Source of the DNA: Phycisphaerales bacterium
GTDB lineage: Bacteria > Planctomycetota > Phycisphaerae > Phycisphaerales > SM1A02
Assembly (NCBI GenBank): GCA_029245245.1
Contig: JAQWPT010000011.1
Span: 124,001 to 188,000, forward strand
Direction of reading: 5' to 3'
Length of the DNA stretch: 64,000 nt
Both the position numbers and the translations under genes were made by a program. Each line of letters opens with the position of its first letter. Position 1 is the stretch's first letter. This document shows, piece by piece, positions 42,429-51,739 of this stretch. Under the pieces are notes generated by a model. That model was not told the DNA's origin. It saw only the letters and a program-made list of their open reading frames with translations, and made no database searches.

Positions 42429-43106
42429 ATGACCGCTGCACTGCTTGGTTACAAACTCGGAATGACTCGCTACTTCACGGAAGATGGGAAGAACATTCCC
42501 GTCACCGTGATCTCAGCCGGTCCGTGCACGGTGACGCAGGTCAAGGAACTGGACACCGATGGATATGGTGCCGTTCAGGTCGGTTTCGACGTGGTCAAGC
42601 CTCGTCGCAGCACCATGCCCGTCATCGGTCACGATTTCAAGGCTGGCAGCGCCCCGCTGCGTCACCATCGTGAACTGCGATGCGACGATCCCTCCGCCGA
42701 ACTGGGTGAAACACTCACCGTCTCCGGTTTCGAGGGCATCCCCTTCGTGGACGTGCTGGGTACAAGCAAGGGCAAGGGCTTCCAGGGACCGATGAAGCGT
42801 CACAACTTCAGCGGACTCGAGGCGAGCCACGGCGTCAAGCGTCGTCACCGTTCACCGGGTTCCATCGGAGGCCACGCCTCCAACCTCGGTACGGGTCCGA
42901 AAATCAAGAAGGGCAAACGCATGGCTGGCCGCATGGGCGGCGAGACAATGACTGCGCGAAGCCTCGAGGTGGTGGCGCTCGACGAGTCGGCCAACATCAT
43001 GCTCGTCAAGGGCACCGTGCCCGGTCCAAATGGCGCACTGGTCTTCATTCGTGAAGCCGTGCGACTCAACAAGCAGAAAGCGAGTGCGAAAAAGAAAGCC
43101 GGCTGA
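42429..43106 (+). CDS. rplC: 50S ribosomal protein L3
   Basis: 225 residues. [17 protein letters not shown] at the N-terminus, [16 protein letters not shown] and [15 protein letters not shown] are diagnostic of L3. The protein reaches into the peptidyl transferase centre. It starts five bases after rpsJ. A 146-base gap follows before rplD, unusually wide inside this operon. Confidence 0.98.
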   Translation: MTAALLGYKLGMTRYFTEDGKNIPVTVISAGPCTVTQVKELDTDGYGAVQVGFDVVKPRRSTMPVIGHDFKAGSAPLRHHRELRCDDPSAELGETLTVSGFEGIPFVDVLGTSKGKGFQGPMKRHNFSGLEASHGVKRRHRSPGSIGGHASNLGTGPKIKKGKRMAGRMGGETMTARSLEVVALDESANIMLVKGTVPGPNGALVFIREAVRLNKQKASAKKKAG

Positions 43107-43252
43107 TTCACGGCCGGGAATCATCAAGGCCGACCCCGGAATGGGAACTCGGAACCAGATGATCGCCACATTCGAGGGAAACGCCGAGTCGATGTTCTGC
43201 CCACGGGAGAACGAGGCGAACGAAGCAGCCCACTGCACAGGTGTATGAAACA

Positions 43253-43921
43253 ATGATTGAACTTGCCGTTCACGACATGTCAGGAAAGAAGATCGAGTCC
43301 CTCGCGATCGACGAGTCGACCCTCGGCCAGGAGGTTCGACCGGGTCTGCTCAAGCAGGCCTACGTCATGTTCCACTCCAATCGACGCCAGGGATCGTCCC
43401 GGACCAAGTCCAGGGGCATGGTCGAAGGCTCGACCCGAAAGATCTATCGCCAGAAGGGAACCGGCAATGCCCGCATGGGTACGGTTCGGACGGTTGTTCG
43501 CAAGGGTGGTGGCGTGGCATTCGCAAAGACCCAGAGGACCGAAACCTTCCGCAAGCGGATGCCCAAGCGGATGCGTCGGCTTGCCAACCGCAATGCCCTG
43601 TTGGCGAAACTCATCGACAACGAGGTCAAGTGCGTCGACTCCCTCGACATGGATGCTCCCCATACCAAGTCCATGGAGTCGCTCTGCGAGGCCCTCGGCA
43701 TCGACCGGACCTGCCTCGTGGCTCTCGCCTCCGACCAGAAAAATGCCGCACTGTCCTCCCGCAACCTGGACAACGTGGACACCATTCGCGTCGACCAGAT
43801 GAACGCATTCGAACTGCTCAACCACCGCTACCTGCTGGTGGACAAGGCGGGCCTGCAGTCGTTCATCGACCAGGCGACCGCTGCCGCCGCAGGTGGTTCC
43901 GATGACAAGGAGGCCGCCTGA
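43253..43921 (+). CDS. rplD: 50S ribosomal protein L4
   Basis: 222 residues. The extended loop is visible as SRTKSRGMVEGSTRKIYRQK with GTGNARMGT, followed by GGGVAFAKT. L4 lines the exit tunnel and in E. coli represses its own operon. The start at 43253 follows AGGTG by nine bases; an ATG at 43241 would add four residues. The stop overlaps the rplW start. Confidence 0.97.
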   Translation: MIELAVHDMSGKKIESLAIDESTLGQEVRPGLLKQAYVMFHSNRRQGSSRTKSRGMVEGSTRKIYRQKGTGNARMGTVRTVVRKGGGVAFAKTQRTETFRKRMPKRMRRLANRNALLAKLIDNEVKCVDSLDMDAPHTKSMESLCEALGIDRTCLVALASDQKNAALSSRNLDNVDTIRVDQMNAFELLNHRYLLVDKAGLQSFIDQATAAAAGGSDDKEAA

Positions 43922-44199
43922 TGGAAGCAACGACCGTCATTCGGAAGCCGATCGTGACCGAGAAGACGACCTGGTCGTCGAGCATGCAGAACCGCTATGC
44001 GTTCGAGATCGACAAGCGAGCCACCAAGGACGACGTCAAGCGTGCGATCAGCTCCCTCTACGGAGTTCGAGTGCAGGGCGTGGCGGTTCAGAATCGCAAG
44101 GGCCAGAGCCGCCGGAACCGCTTCGGCTTCTGGAACACCAATGACACCAAGCGGGCCATCGTCAAGGTGCACCCTGACGATCGGATCGAACTCTTCTGA
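43921..44199 (+). CDS. rplW: 50S ribosomal protein L23
   Basis: 92 residues. TVIRKPIVTEKTTW at the start and YAFEIDKRATKDDVKRAI identify L23, which lies at the tunnel exit and docks trigger factor and SecA/SRP. It is coupled to rplD by a one-base TGATG overlap. Confidence 0.97.
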   Translation: MEATTVIRKPIVTEKTTWSSSMQNRYAFEIDKRATKDDVKRAISSLYGVRVQGVAVQNRKGQSRRNRFGFWNTNDTKRAIVKVHPDDRIELF

Positions 44200-44242
44200 G
44201 GAATGAACGGCCCGCCTCGAGCGGGTGTACGGAATCAAGACC

Positions 44243-45097
44243 ATGGCTATTCGAGTCTACAAGCCGACAACTCCAGGACGACGCAATGCGTCGGTGAACC
44301 TCCACGCCGAGGTCACCACGTCTACGCCGGAGAAGTCGCTTCTTCGCCCACTCAACAAGAAGGGTGGACGAAACCATCAGGGCAAGATCACCGTGCGTGG
44401 TCGTGGTGGTGGCCACAAGCGTCGCTATCGCGTCATCGACTTCAAGCGAAACCGGGACGGAGATCAGGCGAACGTCGTCTCCATCGAGTACGACCCGAAC
44501 CGATCCTGTCACATCGCCCTGGTCGAATACGGCGATGGCGAGCGTCGCTACATCCTGGCTCCAGTCGGCCTCAAGCCCGGCATGCCGGTGCTGAGTTCCG
44601 CCGAGGCCATCGATCCGAACGTCGGCAACTGCATGCCGCTGCGTCACATTCCCACCGGAATGACCGTGCACGCAATCGAGTTCGAGCCCGGACGTGGAGC
44701 CGGCATGTGCCGTTCCGCGGGAGCCGGGGCGAGACTGACGAACAAGGAAGGTCGCTACGCGACCATCGTGCTGCCCTCGGGTGAAATCCGCCAGGTCCTC
44801 GTGACCTGCCGGGCCACGCTCGGGCAGGTAGGCAACACCGATCACCAGCTGGTGAAACTCGGCAAGGCCGGCCGCAATCGCTGGCTTGGCCGCCGACCCA
44901 AGGTGCGCGGCATGGCCAAGAGTCATCACGAGCATCCGCTGGGTGGTGGTGAAGGTCGATCCAAGGGTGGCCGGACCCCGGCCAGTGCCTCGGGCACCAA
45001 GTCCAAGGGCGGACGTACCCGCCGGCGGGGCAAGTCGTCGGATGCTCTGATCCTTCGGCGTCGCAAAAGCAAGCGTTACGGACAGTTGAAACTCTGA
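44243..45097 (+). CDS. rplB: 50S ribosomal protein L2
   Basis: 284 residues. [32 protein letters not shown] and the C-terminal [16 protein letters not shown], with the histidine important near the peptidyl transferase centre, identify L2. The start at 44243 matches the conserved N-terminus; a GTG six codons upstream is unlikely. Confidence 0.98.
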   Translation: MAIRVYKPTTPGRRNASVNLHAEVTTSTPEKSLLRPLNKKGGRNHQGKITVRGRGGGHKRRYRVIDFKRNRDGDQANVVSIEYDPNRSCHIALVEYGDGERRYILAPVGLKPGMPVLSSAEAIDPNVGNCMPLRHIPTGMTVHAIEFEPGRGAGMCRSAGAGARLTNKEGRYATIVLPSGEIRQVLVTCRATLGQVGNTDHQLVKLGKAGRNRWLGRRPKVRGMAKSHHEHPLGGGEGRSKGGRTPASASGTKSKGGRTRRRGKSSDALILRRRKSKRYGQLKL

Positions 45098-45116
45098 CAG
45101 AACGGAAAATGGACCC

Positions 45117-45401
45117 ATGGGACGATCACTGAAGAAAGGACCGTACGTCGACGAGAAGCTGTACCGCAAGGTCATGCTTCAGAACGAGGCGGGCACGAGG
45201 CGCAGCCCCATCCGCACGTGGGCGCGATCATGCACCGTCGTTCCGGAATTCGTCGGTCATACGTTCCAGGTCCACAACGGCCGGCACTTCAACGATGTCT
45301 TCGTTACCGAGGACATGGTTGGCCACAAGCTCGGGGAGTTCTCGATCACGCGACTTTTCCGTGGTCATACGAACAAGAAGGAAGGGATCAAGAGCAGCTG
45401 A
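45117..45401 (+). CDS. rpsS: 30S ribosomal protein S19
   Basis: 94 residues. [15 protein letters not shown] at the start and [19 protein letters not shown] with [13 protein letters not shown] identify S19, part of the 30S head that contacts S13 and the A-site finger of 23S rRNA. Confidence 0.98.
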   Translation: MGRSLKKGPYVDEKLYRKVMLQNEAGTRRSPIRTWARSCTVVPEFVGHTFQVHNGRHFNDVFVTEDMVGHKLGEFSITRLFRGHTNKKEGIKSS

Positions 45402-45418
45402 TTGCTGCAGGATGGTTC

Positions 45419-45757
45419 ATGCACATGGCGTACAAGGCATCACATCGATTCGCTCGCATCGCACCACGGAAGGCTCGGCTGGTCGCCGACCTGATTCGGG
45501 GGATGCGCATCGACGATGCAATGACGGAGCTCGACTTCTCCAAGAAGCGGGCGGCGTGGTATCTGAAGGCGGTTCTCAAGAGCGCCATCGCGAACGCCGA
45601 GGAGAAGGCCGCTGACGTCGAGTCGCTGGTCATCTCCGCGTCGCGTGTCGACGAGGGACCCACCATCAAGCGATTCCAACCCAAGGATCGCGGCCGGGCG
45701 CACCCCATTCGGAAGCGGACGTGCCACCTGCACATCGAGCTCGAGGAGAAGAACTGA
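45419..45757 (+). CDS. rplV: 50S ribosomal protein L22
   Basis: 112 residues. YKASHRFARIAPRKARLVAD and the beta-hairpin region GPTIKRFQPKDRGRAHPIRK identify L22, which lines the exit tunnel. The start at 45419 has AGGAT five bases upstream; the ATG at 45425 (two codons later) is the alternative. Confidence 0.97.
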   Translation: MHMAYKASHRFARIAPRKARLVADLIRGMRIDDAMTELDFSKKRAAWYLKAVLKSAIANAEEKAADVESLVISASRVDEGPTIKRFQPKDRGRAHPIRKRTCHLHIELEEKN

Positions 45758-45758
45758 C

Positions 45759-46463
45759 ATGGGACAAAAGGTCCATCCATTCGGATTCCGCGTCGGCGTG
45801 ACAGAGGCGCACAAGTCCCGCTGGTACGCGCCCAAGGCGTTGTACGCCGAGTTGCTTGTCGAAGACTTCCGCATCCGGGAGTACGTCGACAAGAGGCTCA
45901 ACAGGACGCCGCCATTTGCGGCCGTGTCGGACATCCACATCGAGCGAACTCGTGAGGAACTCACGATTCTCCTGAAGACGGCCCGACCCGGCCTGGTCAT
46001 CGGTCCCAAGGGATCCGAGATCGACAAGCTCACCACCGACCTTCAGGCCCTCACCGGCCGGAAGGTGCAGGTCAAGATCATCGAGATCCGGAGCCCGGAT
46101 ACCGACGCGATGCTGGTGGCCGAGGCCATTGGTGAACAGATGAAGAAGCGCGCCAACTTCCGACGCCTGCTCAAGCAGCGTTGTGAATCAGCGATGCAGG
46201 CAGGAGCCAAGGGTGTTCGCATCCAGGTCTCCGGTCGCCTCGGTGGAGCGGAGATGTCCCGGAAGTTCGTGACCCGTGAGGGTTCCATTCCGTTGTCGAC
46301 CCTCCAGGCGAATGTGGACTACGCCCTGGTCCACAGTCAAACGTCCTACGGCACCATTGGTGTCAAGGTGTGGATCTACAAGGGCATGTATACGGATGCG
46401 GAAGATGAGCAGTTGGATTCAAAGGCTGCCGGCGCTCGTGCGCGGGCACGTGGACGGCGCTGA
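45759..46463 (+). CDS. rpsC: 30S ribosomal protein S3
   Basis: 234 residues. MGQKVHPFGFRVGV at the start, a KH domain with RPGLVIGPKGSEIDKL, and the C-terminal GVKVWIYKG identify S3, which helps form the mRNA entry tunnel. It begins one base after the rplV stop. Confidence 0.98.
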   Translation: MGQKVHPFGFRVGVTEAHKSRWYAPKALYAELLVEDFRIREYVDKRLNRTPPFAAVSDIHIERTREELTILLKTARPGLVIGPKGSEIDKLTTDLQALTGRKVQVKIIEIRSPDTDAMLVAEAIGEQMKKRANFRRLLKQRCESAMQAGAKGVRIQVSGRLGGAEMSRKFVTREGSIPLSTLQANVDYALVHSQTSYGTIGVKVWIYKGMYTDAEDEQLDSKAAGARARARGRR

Positions 46464-46492
46464 TCCGGCGTTCAGCATGAGGAGTACAGCCG

Positions 46493-46912
46493 ATGCCTCG
46501 GTTGCCAAAGAGAGTCAAGTTCCGGAAGCAGATGCGTGGCAACCTGCGCAAGCAGGCACAGCGCGGTAATTACATCGCCTTCGGCGAGTTTGGCCTCCAG
46601 GCTCTCGAGCCGCACTGGGTCACTGCTCGGCAGATCGAGGCTGGCCGTATTGCGGCACAGCACTTCCTTCGTCGCCAGGGCAAGGTCGTCATCCGCGTGT
46701 TCCCTGACAAGCCGATCTCAAAGAAGCCGTTGGAAACCCGGATGGGCAAGGGCAAGGCCGACGTGGACTACTGGGCCGCTCGGGTCAAGGCCGGGACCAT
46801 TCTCTACGAGATTTCCGGGGTTCCGGAAGACGTGGCCAAGCAGGCCATGGCCCGCATCGCCAGGAAGATGCCTATTCGTTGTCGTTTCGTCGGTCGAAGA
46901 CTGGCAGTCTGA
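46493..46912 (+). CDS. rplP: 50S ribosomal protein L16
   Basis: 139 residues. MPRLPKRVKFRKQMRGN, FGEFGLQALEPHWVTARQIE and RMGKGKADVDYWAA identify L16, an A-site protein of the 50S subunit assembled late. The hydroxylated Arg region MGKGK is conserved. Confidence 0.98.
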   Translation: MPRLPKRVKFRKQMRGNLRKQAQRGNYIAFGEFGLQALEPHWVTARQIEAGRIAAQHFLRRQGKVVIRVFPDKPISKKPLETRMGKGKADVDYWAARVKAGTILYEISGVPEDVAKQAMARIARKMPIRCRFVGRRLAV

Positions 46913-46930
46913 TCATCAAGGATTTGAACC

Positions 46931-47125
46931 ATGAGCCCGGCTGAAGTCAAGAAAATGAGCGATGAAGACCTCGCGGTTGAAGTCCAGCAGTTGCGACGCC
47001 GGCTCTTCGATCTTCGATGCCAGTTGGTGACGGAGAAGATCCAGAACACGTCGCAGTTTCCCAACGTCCGCAAGGACATCGCCCGGCTCCTGACGGAGCA
47101 GAGTTCCCGGAACCGGGCCAAGTAA
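46931..47125 (+). CDS. rpmC: 50S ribosomal protein L29
   Basis: 64 residues, two helices as in L29: EVKKMSDEDLAVEVQQLRR and RLFDLRCQLVTEKIQNTSQF with PNVRKDIARLLTE. It sits near the tunnel exit beside L23. Confidence 0.95.
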   Translation: MSPAEVKKMSDEDLAVEVQQLRRRLFDLRCQLVTEKIQNTSQFPNVRKDIARLLTEQSSRNRAK

Positions 47126-47162
47126 GTCGAACGACGTCCCAGGTGGACAGGTGGAGTGAACA

Positions 47163-47474
47163 GTGAGTCATCTCAAGGAAATCAAGGTCTCCGAGAATGC
47201 GCCCCGACGCATCGGTCTTGTCGATTCCGCATCGCGGGACAAGTCGTGCAAGGTCATGATCAACTACCTGGTCCGGCACCCCAAGTACGGCAAGTACGTC
47301 CGTCGTCGAACCAGCCTGCACGTCCATGACGAGCGGAACGAGGCGAAGGTCGGTGATCGCATCGAGATCGCAGAGTGCCGCCCCATCTCCAAGACGAAGT
47401 CCTGGACGTTCGTGCGGGTGATCGACTCCAAGGGTGGCGTTGCTGAGCACGTCACGGAAGGAACGGGGTCATGA
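47163..47474 (+). CDS. rpsQ: 30S ribosomal protein S17
   Basis: 103 residues, starting at GTG with GGTGGAG upstream. [39 protein letters not shown] and [15 protein letters not shown] are S17 features (OB fold). The C-terminus is about 15 residues longer than E. coli S17. It overlaps rplN by four bases. Confidence 0.96.
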   Translation: MSHLKEIKVSENAPRRIGLVDSASRDKSCKVMINYLVRHPKYGKYVRRRTSLHVHDERNEAKVGDRIEIAECRPISKTKSWTFVRVIDSKGGVAEHVTEGTGS

Positions 47475-47857
47475 TTCAGAAGGAATCCAGACTGGAAGTC
47501 GCCGACAACAGCGGCGCACGCGTCGTCTGCGTCATCGGCGTGCTCGGCGGTTCGACCGCCCGAGGCCGGTATACCCGTCGTGCCGTCGGAGTTGGCGACA
47601 AGATCGTCTGCTCGGTCAAGAAGTCGCTGCCGAACTCGGCTGTTCGCCCCGGTGATCTGGTCAAGGCCGTGATCGTCCGGACGAAGTATCCGACCCGTCG
47701 CAACGACGGGTCCTATGTCCGGTTCGACTCGAATGCATGCGTGATCCTGAACAAGGAAGGGAATCCCCAGGGAACACGCATCTTCGGTGCGGTGGCCCGG
47801 GAACTCCGCGAGAAGAATCACATGAAGATCGTGTCCCTTGCATCGGAGGTCATCTGA
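47471..47857 (+). CDS. rplN: 50S ribosomal protein L14
   Basis: 128 residues. [37 protein letters not shown] and [14 protein letters not shown] identify L14, which forms an intersubunit bridge and is the site where RsfS blocks subunit joining. Confidence 0.98.
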   Translation: MIQKESRLEVADNSGARVVCVIGVLGGSTARGRYTRRAVGVGDKIVCSVKKSLPNSAVRPGDLVKAVIVRTKYPTRRNDGSYVRFDSNACVILNKEGNPQGTRIFGAVARELREKNHMKIVSLASEVI

Positions 47858-47858
47858 C

Positions 47859-48191
47859 ATGCCACGTCACATCAAAAAGGGCGACTCGGTCATCGTGACC
47901 GCCGGCAACGACAAGGGAACGGTCGGAGAGGTGATCCGCATCATCACTGAGAAGGACCGTGTGGTCGTCAAGGGTGTCAACATCCGTGCACGTCACATGA
48001 AGCCGACCCAGGCCAATCCCCAGGGTGGCATCATTCGCAGTGAGATGCCCATTCACAAGAGCAATGTGAGCCCGGTCGTCGACGGCAAGCCGTCGCGGGT
48101 TCGATTCGAAACGAAGAAGGATGGTTCAAAGGTCCGTGTCGCCGTTCGCGACGGCAGCGAGCTTCACAAACTCCGCGGATCCAAGGCCTGA
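47859..48191 (+). CDS. rplX: 50S ribosomal protein L24
   Basis: 110 residues. The KOW motif is in KGDSVIVTAGNDKGTVGEVI, with VKGVNIRARHMKPTQANPQG next; L24 starts 50S assembly. The ATG at 47859 matches the family N-terminus. Confidence 0.97.
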   Translation: MPRHIKKGDSVIVTAGNDKGTVGEVIRIITEKDRVVVKGVNIRARHMKPTQANPQGGIIRSEMPIHKSNVSPVVDGKPSRVRFETKKDGSKVRVAVRDGSELHKLRGSKA

Positions 48192-48205
48192 GAGGACTGA
48201 CTGTC

Positions 48206-48790
48206 ATGATGGTTGCACAGACAAACACGCCTCGGCTCAAGACCCTCTACAACGAGGAGGTCTCCACCAAGGCGATCTCCGAGTTCGGGCTCAAGAATCG
48301 TCACCAGCTTCCGGTGGTCGAGAAGGTGATCGTGAACTGCGGTATCGGCCGCTTCCTTGAGAACCAGAAGCTCAAGCCCGAGATCCGGGACACCATCTAC
48401 GACACGCTGACGACCATTACTGGTCAACGGCCGATCATGGTGATGGCCCGCAAGTCGGTTTCGAACTTCAAGGTTCGAGAGGGTGCCCCCTCCGCCATCA
48501 TGGTTACGGTTCGCGGCGATCGCATGTGGCACTTCCTCGACCGACTGATCAACCTCGCCATTCCCAGGATCAAGGACTTCCGGGGAGTCAGCGACAGATC
48601 CTTCGATGGTGCGGGGAGCTACGGAATGGGCCTGACGGAGCAGGCGGTGTGGCCCGAAATCAACATGGCGCGAGTGAACTTCACCCACGGCATGAACATC
48701 AATATCTGTTTCAGGAAATCCGATCCGGCCAGAAGCCTGTTCGTGCTCAAGGAGCTCGGCATGCCTTTCGTCCGGAAGGAAGAGTCCTGA
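48206..48790 (+). CDS. rplE: 50S ribosomal protein L5
   Basis: 194 residues. [32 protein letters not shown] and [20 protein letters not shown] identify L5, which binds 5S rRNA with L18. A second ATG one codon later is an alternative start. Confidence 0.98.
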   Translation: MMVAQTNTPRLKTLYNEEVSTKAISEFGLKNRHQLPVVEKVIVNCGIGRFLENQKLKPEIRDTIYDTLTTITGQRPIMVMARKSVSNFKVREGAPSAIMVTVRGDRMWHFLDRLINLAIPRIKDFRGVSDRSFDGAGSYGMGLTEQAVWPEINMARVNFTHGMNINICFRKSDPARSLFVLKELGMPFVRKEES

Positions 48791-48806
48791 GGAGGGATCG
48801 GAAACA

Positions 48807-48992
48807 ATGGCAAGCAAACGTGTCTTTGCAAAAATGAAGAAGAAGCCGAAGTTCTCGACCCGGCACCGTAATCGGTGCCAGTTGACCGGCCGGGCCCGTG
48901 GGGTCTACCGGAAGTTCGGAGTCAGTCGAATCGTGTTGCGGGAGCTGGCCCTTCAGGGCAAGGTCCCGGGAATGCGAAAGGCGAGTTGGTAA
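48807..48992 (+). CDS. rpsN: 30S ribosomal protein S14, short form without zinc ligands
   Basis: 61 residues, the length of the zinc-type S14 (S14Z), with the family end [19 protein letters not shown]. In S14Z four cysteines at positions 24, 27, 40 and 43 hold a zinc ion; here these are Cys24, Thr27, Ser40 and Val43. So the protein has the short architecture but cannot bind zinc in the usual way. C-minus S14 proteins are usually the long ~100-residue type. It sits in the normal place between rplE and rpsH. Confidence 0.96.
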   Translation: MASKRVFAKMKKKPKFSTRHRNRCQLTGRARGVYRKFGVSRIVLRELALQGKVPGMRKASW

Positions 48993-49058
48993 ACGGAAGC
49001 CCTGCGTGGGCGTGAAGGTCCGGACTCCTCCAATGGGGTCCCGAACCTGGAGCAGTGA

Positions 49059-49457
49059 ATGTCTCAGCAAGACCTGACATCGGACATGTTGACTCGGATT
49101 CGCAATGCCGTGCGAAACCATACCGAGCACGTCAACTGCATCAACAACCGCTTGAATCGCGGTGTGGCGGGTGTGCTCAAGGAAGAGGGGTACATCGATG
49201 GCTTTGAAGTCATCGATGATGGGCGGCAGGGGCTCCTTCGGGTCAGCCTGCGCTACGGCCCTCGTGGCGAGAGCGTCATCCGTCGCATCGATCGCGTTTC
49301 GAAGCCCGGCTGCCGGGTGTACCGCGGTGTCTCTGACATCCCGCGGACCCTGCAGGGCATGGGCATCACCGTGGTCTCCACGAGCAAGGGCGTCAAGAGT
49401 GATCGACAGTGTCATGAGGAGAACGTCGGTGGCGAACTGATTGCCACGGTGTCCTGA
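49059..49457 (+). CDS. rpsH: 30S ribosomal protein S8
   Basis: 132 residues. SDMLTRIRNAVRNHTEHV, KRGY-like GYIDGFEVIDD and GVSDIPRTLQGMGITVVSTS identify S8, which binds helix 21 of 16S rRNA. A 66-base gap separates it from rpsN. The last ~12 residues (SDRQCHEENVGGEL) keep the usual C-terminal ENxGGEL pattern. Confidence 0.97.
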   Translation: MSQQDLTSDMLTRIRNAVRNHTEHVNCINNRLNRGVAGVLKEEGYIDGFEVIDDGRQGLLRVSLRYGPRGESVIRRIDRVSKPGCRVYRGVSDIPRTLQGMGITVVSTSKGVKSDRQCHEENVGGELIATVS

Positions 49458-49485
49458 GTATCCAGGAACGACAGGAAGCGAACCA

Positions 49486-50040
49486 ATGTCTCGAATCGGA
49501 AAAAAACCAGTCAGTGTCCCCTCGGGCGTGAGCGTCGAACTGAACGACTCGGCCCGCCGGCTCAAGGTGTCCGGACCCAAGGGTGACCTGACCTACGACT
49601 GGCACTCCAGCATCAACGTCAGCAATGACGATGGAGAGATCGTCTGCTCGATCCCCGAGTCGACCGTGGTCGACAAGGCGGCTCGTTCGCAGTGGGGAAC
49701 CACGCGGGCCCGGATCCAGAACATGGTCACCGGCGTCACGGAAGGGTATTCCAAGCGACTGAAGATCGTCGGTGTTGGCTGGAACGCCAAGGACCAGGGG
49801 CGACAGATCCGACTGAATGTCGGGTACTGCCACCCGGTCGATCTCACGCCCCCCAACGGTGTCGAGTTCGCCATCGAACAGAACGGCGATGTCATCGTCA
49901 GTGGTCCCGACAAGCACCAGGTGGGACAGTTCGCAGCAAACATCCGCGACCAGCGTCGCCCCGAGCCCTACAACGGCAAGGGCATCATGTATCACGACGA
50001 GGTCATCATCCGCAAGCAGGGCAAGGTCTTCGGATCGTGA
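49486..50040 (+). CDS. rplF: 50S ribosomal protein L6
   Basis: 184 residues. MSRIGKKPVSVPSGV at the start and the C-terminal EPYNGKGIMYHDEVIIRKQG identify L6, near the factor-binding site. The ATG at 49486 is set by the conserved N-terminus. Confidence 0.98.
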   Translation: MSRIGKKPVSVPSGVSVELNDSARRLKVSGPKGDLTYDWHSSINVSNDDGEIVCSIPESTVVDKAARSQWGTTRARIQNMVTGVTEGYSKRLKIVGVGWNAKDQGRQIRLNVGYCHPVDLTPPNGVEFAIEQNGDVIVSGPDKHQVGQFAANIRDQRRPEPYNGKGIMYHDEVIIRKQGKVFGS

Positions 50041-50076
50041 CATCGATGCCGGTGAATCCGGCACGAGGAGAAGAAC

Positions 50077-50439
50077 ATGGGCAGGTTACAGAGCAGAACG
50101 GAACGACGGACACGGCGCAAGCGCGGTATCCGCAAGAGCCTGATGGGTGGCCCCGCCAAGCCGCGTTTGACGGTCTTCCGGAGTGCCAAGCACATCTACG
50201 CTCAACTTGTCGACGATCTCGCCGGGCACACGATCGCCAGCGCTTCGTCCAACGAGAAGGGTGAAGCCTGCGAGGGTGGTGGAAACATCAGCGGAGCAAC
50301 GGAAATCGGAAAGCGGATCGCAGAGCGGGCTTCGTCCGCCGGCGTGAAGCAGATCGTGTTTGATCGAAATGGCTACAGGTATCACGGACGAGTTCGCGCG
50401 TTGGCCAACGGGGCACGCGAAGGTGGATTGAAGTTCTGA
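50077..50439 (+). CDS. rplR: 50S ribosomal protein L18
   Basis: 120 residues. [38 protein letters not shown] and [20 protein letters not shown] identify L18, the 5S rRNA-binding protein. Confidence 0.97.
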   Translation: MGRLQSRTERRTRRKRGIRKSLMGGPAKPRLTVFRSAKHIYAQLVDDLAGHTIASASSNEKGEACEGGGNISGATEIGKRIAERASSAGVKQIVFDRNGYRYHGRVRALANGAREGGLKF

Positions 50440-50476
50440 GCAGGGATGGCGGCGAAAGCCCCCAGAGGATGATTGC

Positions 50477-51085
50477 ATGGCAGAGTTTCTTGATGATTCA
50501 GGCGGTTTGGAATCCACGACGGTTGGTGTGTATCGCACCGCGGCGACGGTCAAGGGTGGGCGGCGTTTCAGCTTCTCCGCACTTGTAGTCGTCGGTGATC
50601 GTCATGGTCGAGTTGGTATCGGGTATGGCAAGGCCAACCAGGTTCCGCCGGCCATCGAGAAGGGCCAGAAGGATGCCAAGCGGCACATGCGATCGTTCCC
50701 ATTGCAGGAGCGGACCATTCCCCACGAGGTCGAGGGCCGATTTGGTGCCTGCCGCGTGCGGATCATTCCGGCTTCGCCCGGTACCGGTGTCATCGCCGGG
50801 GCATCCGTTCGTGCCGTGCTTGAGATGTTCGGGGTGCAGGACTGCCTGACGAAGTCATACGGGTCCAACAACCCCAAGAACCTCGTCAAGGCCACGATCT
50901 GTGGCTTGGAACAACTGCGTTCCAAGGAACTGATCGAATCACTTCGAGGCCGGGAACTCGGCATGACGGAGGTCGAGGAGATGATTCAACGCGGCCAGTC
51001 CTTCATGGCTGCCCCCGAGCCGGAAGCAGTCGCTGCCGGAGCGGGTGACGAAGCGGATACGAATACGGAATCGAAATCGGACTGA
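50477..51085 (+). CDS. rpsE: 30S ribosomal protein S5 with acidic C-terminal tail
   Basis: 202 residues. GRRFSFSALVVVGDRHGRVG, the double-stranded-RNA-binding-like domain and IIPASPGTGVIAGASVRAVL identify S5, a fidelity protein at the mRNA entry. The last ~30 residues are Ala/Glu/Asp-rich (EPEAVAAGAGDEADTNTE), absent from E. coli S5. rpmD (L30), which usually follows, is missing; rplO comes next. Confidence 0.97.
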   Translation: MAEFLDDSGGLESTTVGVYRTAATVKGGRRFSFSALVVVGDRHGRVGIGYGKANQVPPAIEKGQKDAKRHMRSFPLQERTIPHEVEGRFGACRVRIIPASPGTGVIAGASVRAVLEMFGVQDCLTKSYGSNNPKNLVKATICGLEQLRSKELIESLRGRELGMTEVEEMIQRGQSFMAAPEPEAVAAGAGDEADTNTESKSD

Positions 51086-51114
51086 GTGCATCGGCACCAG
51101 GGAGCATCATCGCC

Positions 51115-51702
51115 ATGATGATTCACGAGATCACAAACAAGGCAGGCAAGTACAAGTCGCGCAAGCGAATTGGTCGTGGCCCCGGATCCGGGGTTGGCAA
51201 GACCAGTGGACGCGGGCACAAGGGTGCCGGTTCACGTGCAGGCAGCAAAAGCCGAGCGCACTTCGAGGGTGGCCAGATGACCTGGGTCCGTCGCCTGCCC
51301 AAACGAGGCTTCACCAACGTGAACTTCCGGCAGCAGTACCACGTGGTCAACATCGGCCTCCTGGATGCCCGGATGGATGACGGCGCCGATGTCAACGTGC
51401 AGGTCCTTTCTGAACTGGGCATCATTCGGGACACGAAGTTCCCGCTGAAGGTGCTCGGTGACGGTGACTGCACCAAGAAACTCAACATCGCCGCCGCCAA
51501 GTGTTCTGAGTCGGCCAAGTCCAAGATCGAGGGTGCCGGCGGAACGGTGACCCTGACGCCGGTCAAGAAGTGGATGCGTGACAGAAGCAAGCCCGTGAAC
51601 AAGAAGGGCAAGGGCAAGGGCAAGCCGGCGGCGCCAGTCGCTGCGGCCTCCGAGCCGTCCCCCGAGGCACCTGACAAGCCAGAGGAGACGCAGGAAAGCT
51701 GA
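51115..51702 (+). CDS. rplO: 50S ribosomal protein L15 with Ala/Pro/Glu tail
   Basis: 195 residues. KSRKRIGRGPGSGVGKTSGR, GHKGAGSRAGSKSRAHFEGG and RRLPKRGFTN identify L15. The C-terminal ~45 residues form a Lys-rich then Ala/Pro/Glu-rich tail (KPAAPVAAASEPSPEAPDKP) that other L15 proteins lack. A second ATG one codon later is an alternative start. Confidence 0.97.
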   Translation: MMIHEITNKAGKYKSRKRIGRGPGSGVGKTSGRGHKGAGSRAGSKSRAHFEGGQMTWVRRLPKRGFTNVNFRQQYHVVNIGLLDARMDDGADVNVQVLSELGIIRDTKFPLKVLGDGDCTKKLNIAAAKCSESAKSKIEGAGGTVTLTPVKKWMRDRSKPVNKKGKGKGKPAAPVAAASEPSPEAPDKPEETQES

Positions 51703-51739
51703 TGCCGATCAATCGGCGGTGGCATGGACTGGAAACTTG

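Noticed and set aside
43139-43248. Short open frame in the rplC-rplD gap
   Set aside because: 36 codons, no ribosome-binding site and no known family; better treated as leader sequence.
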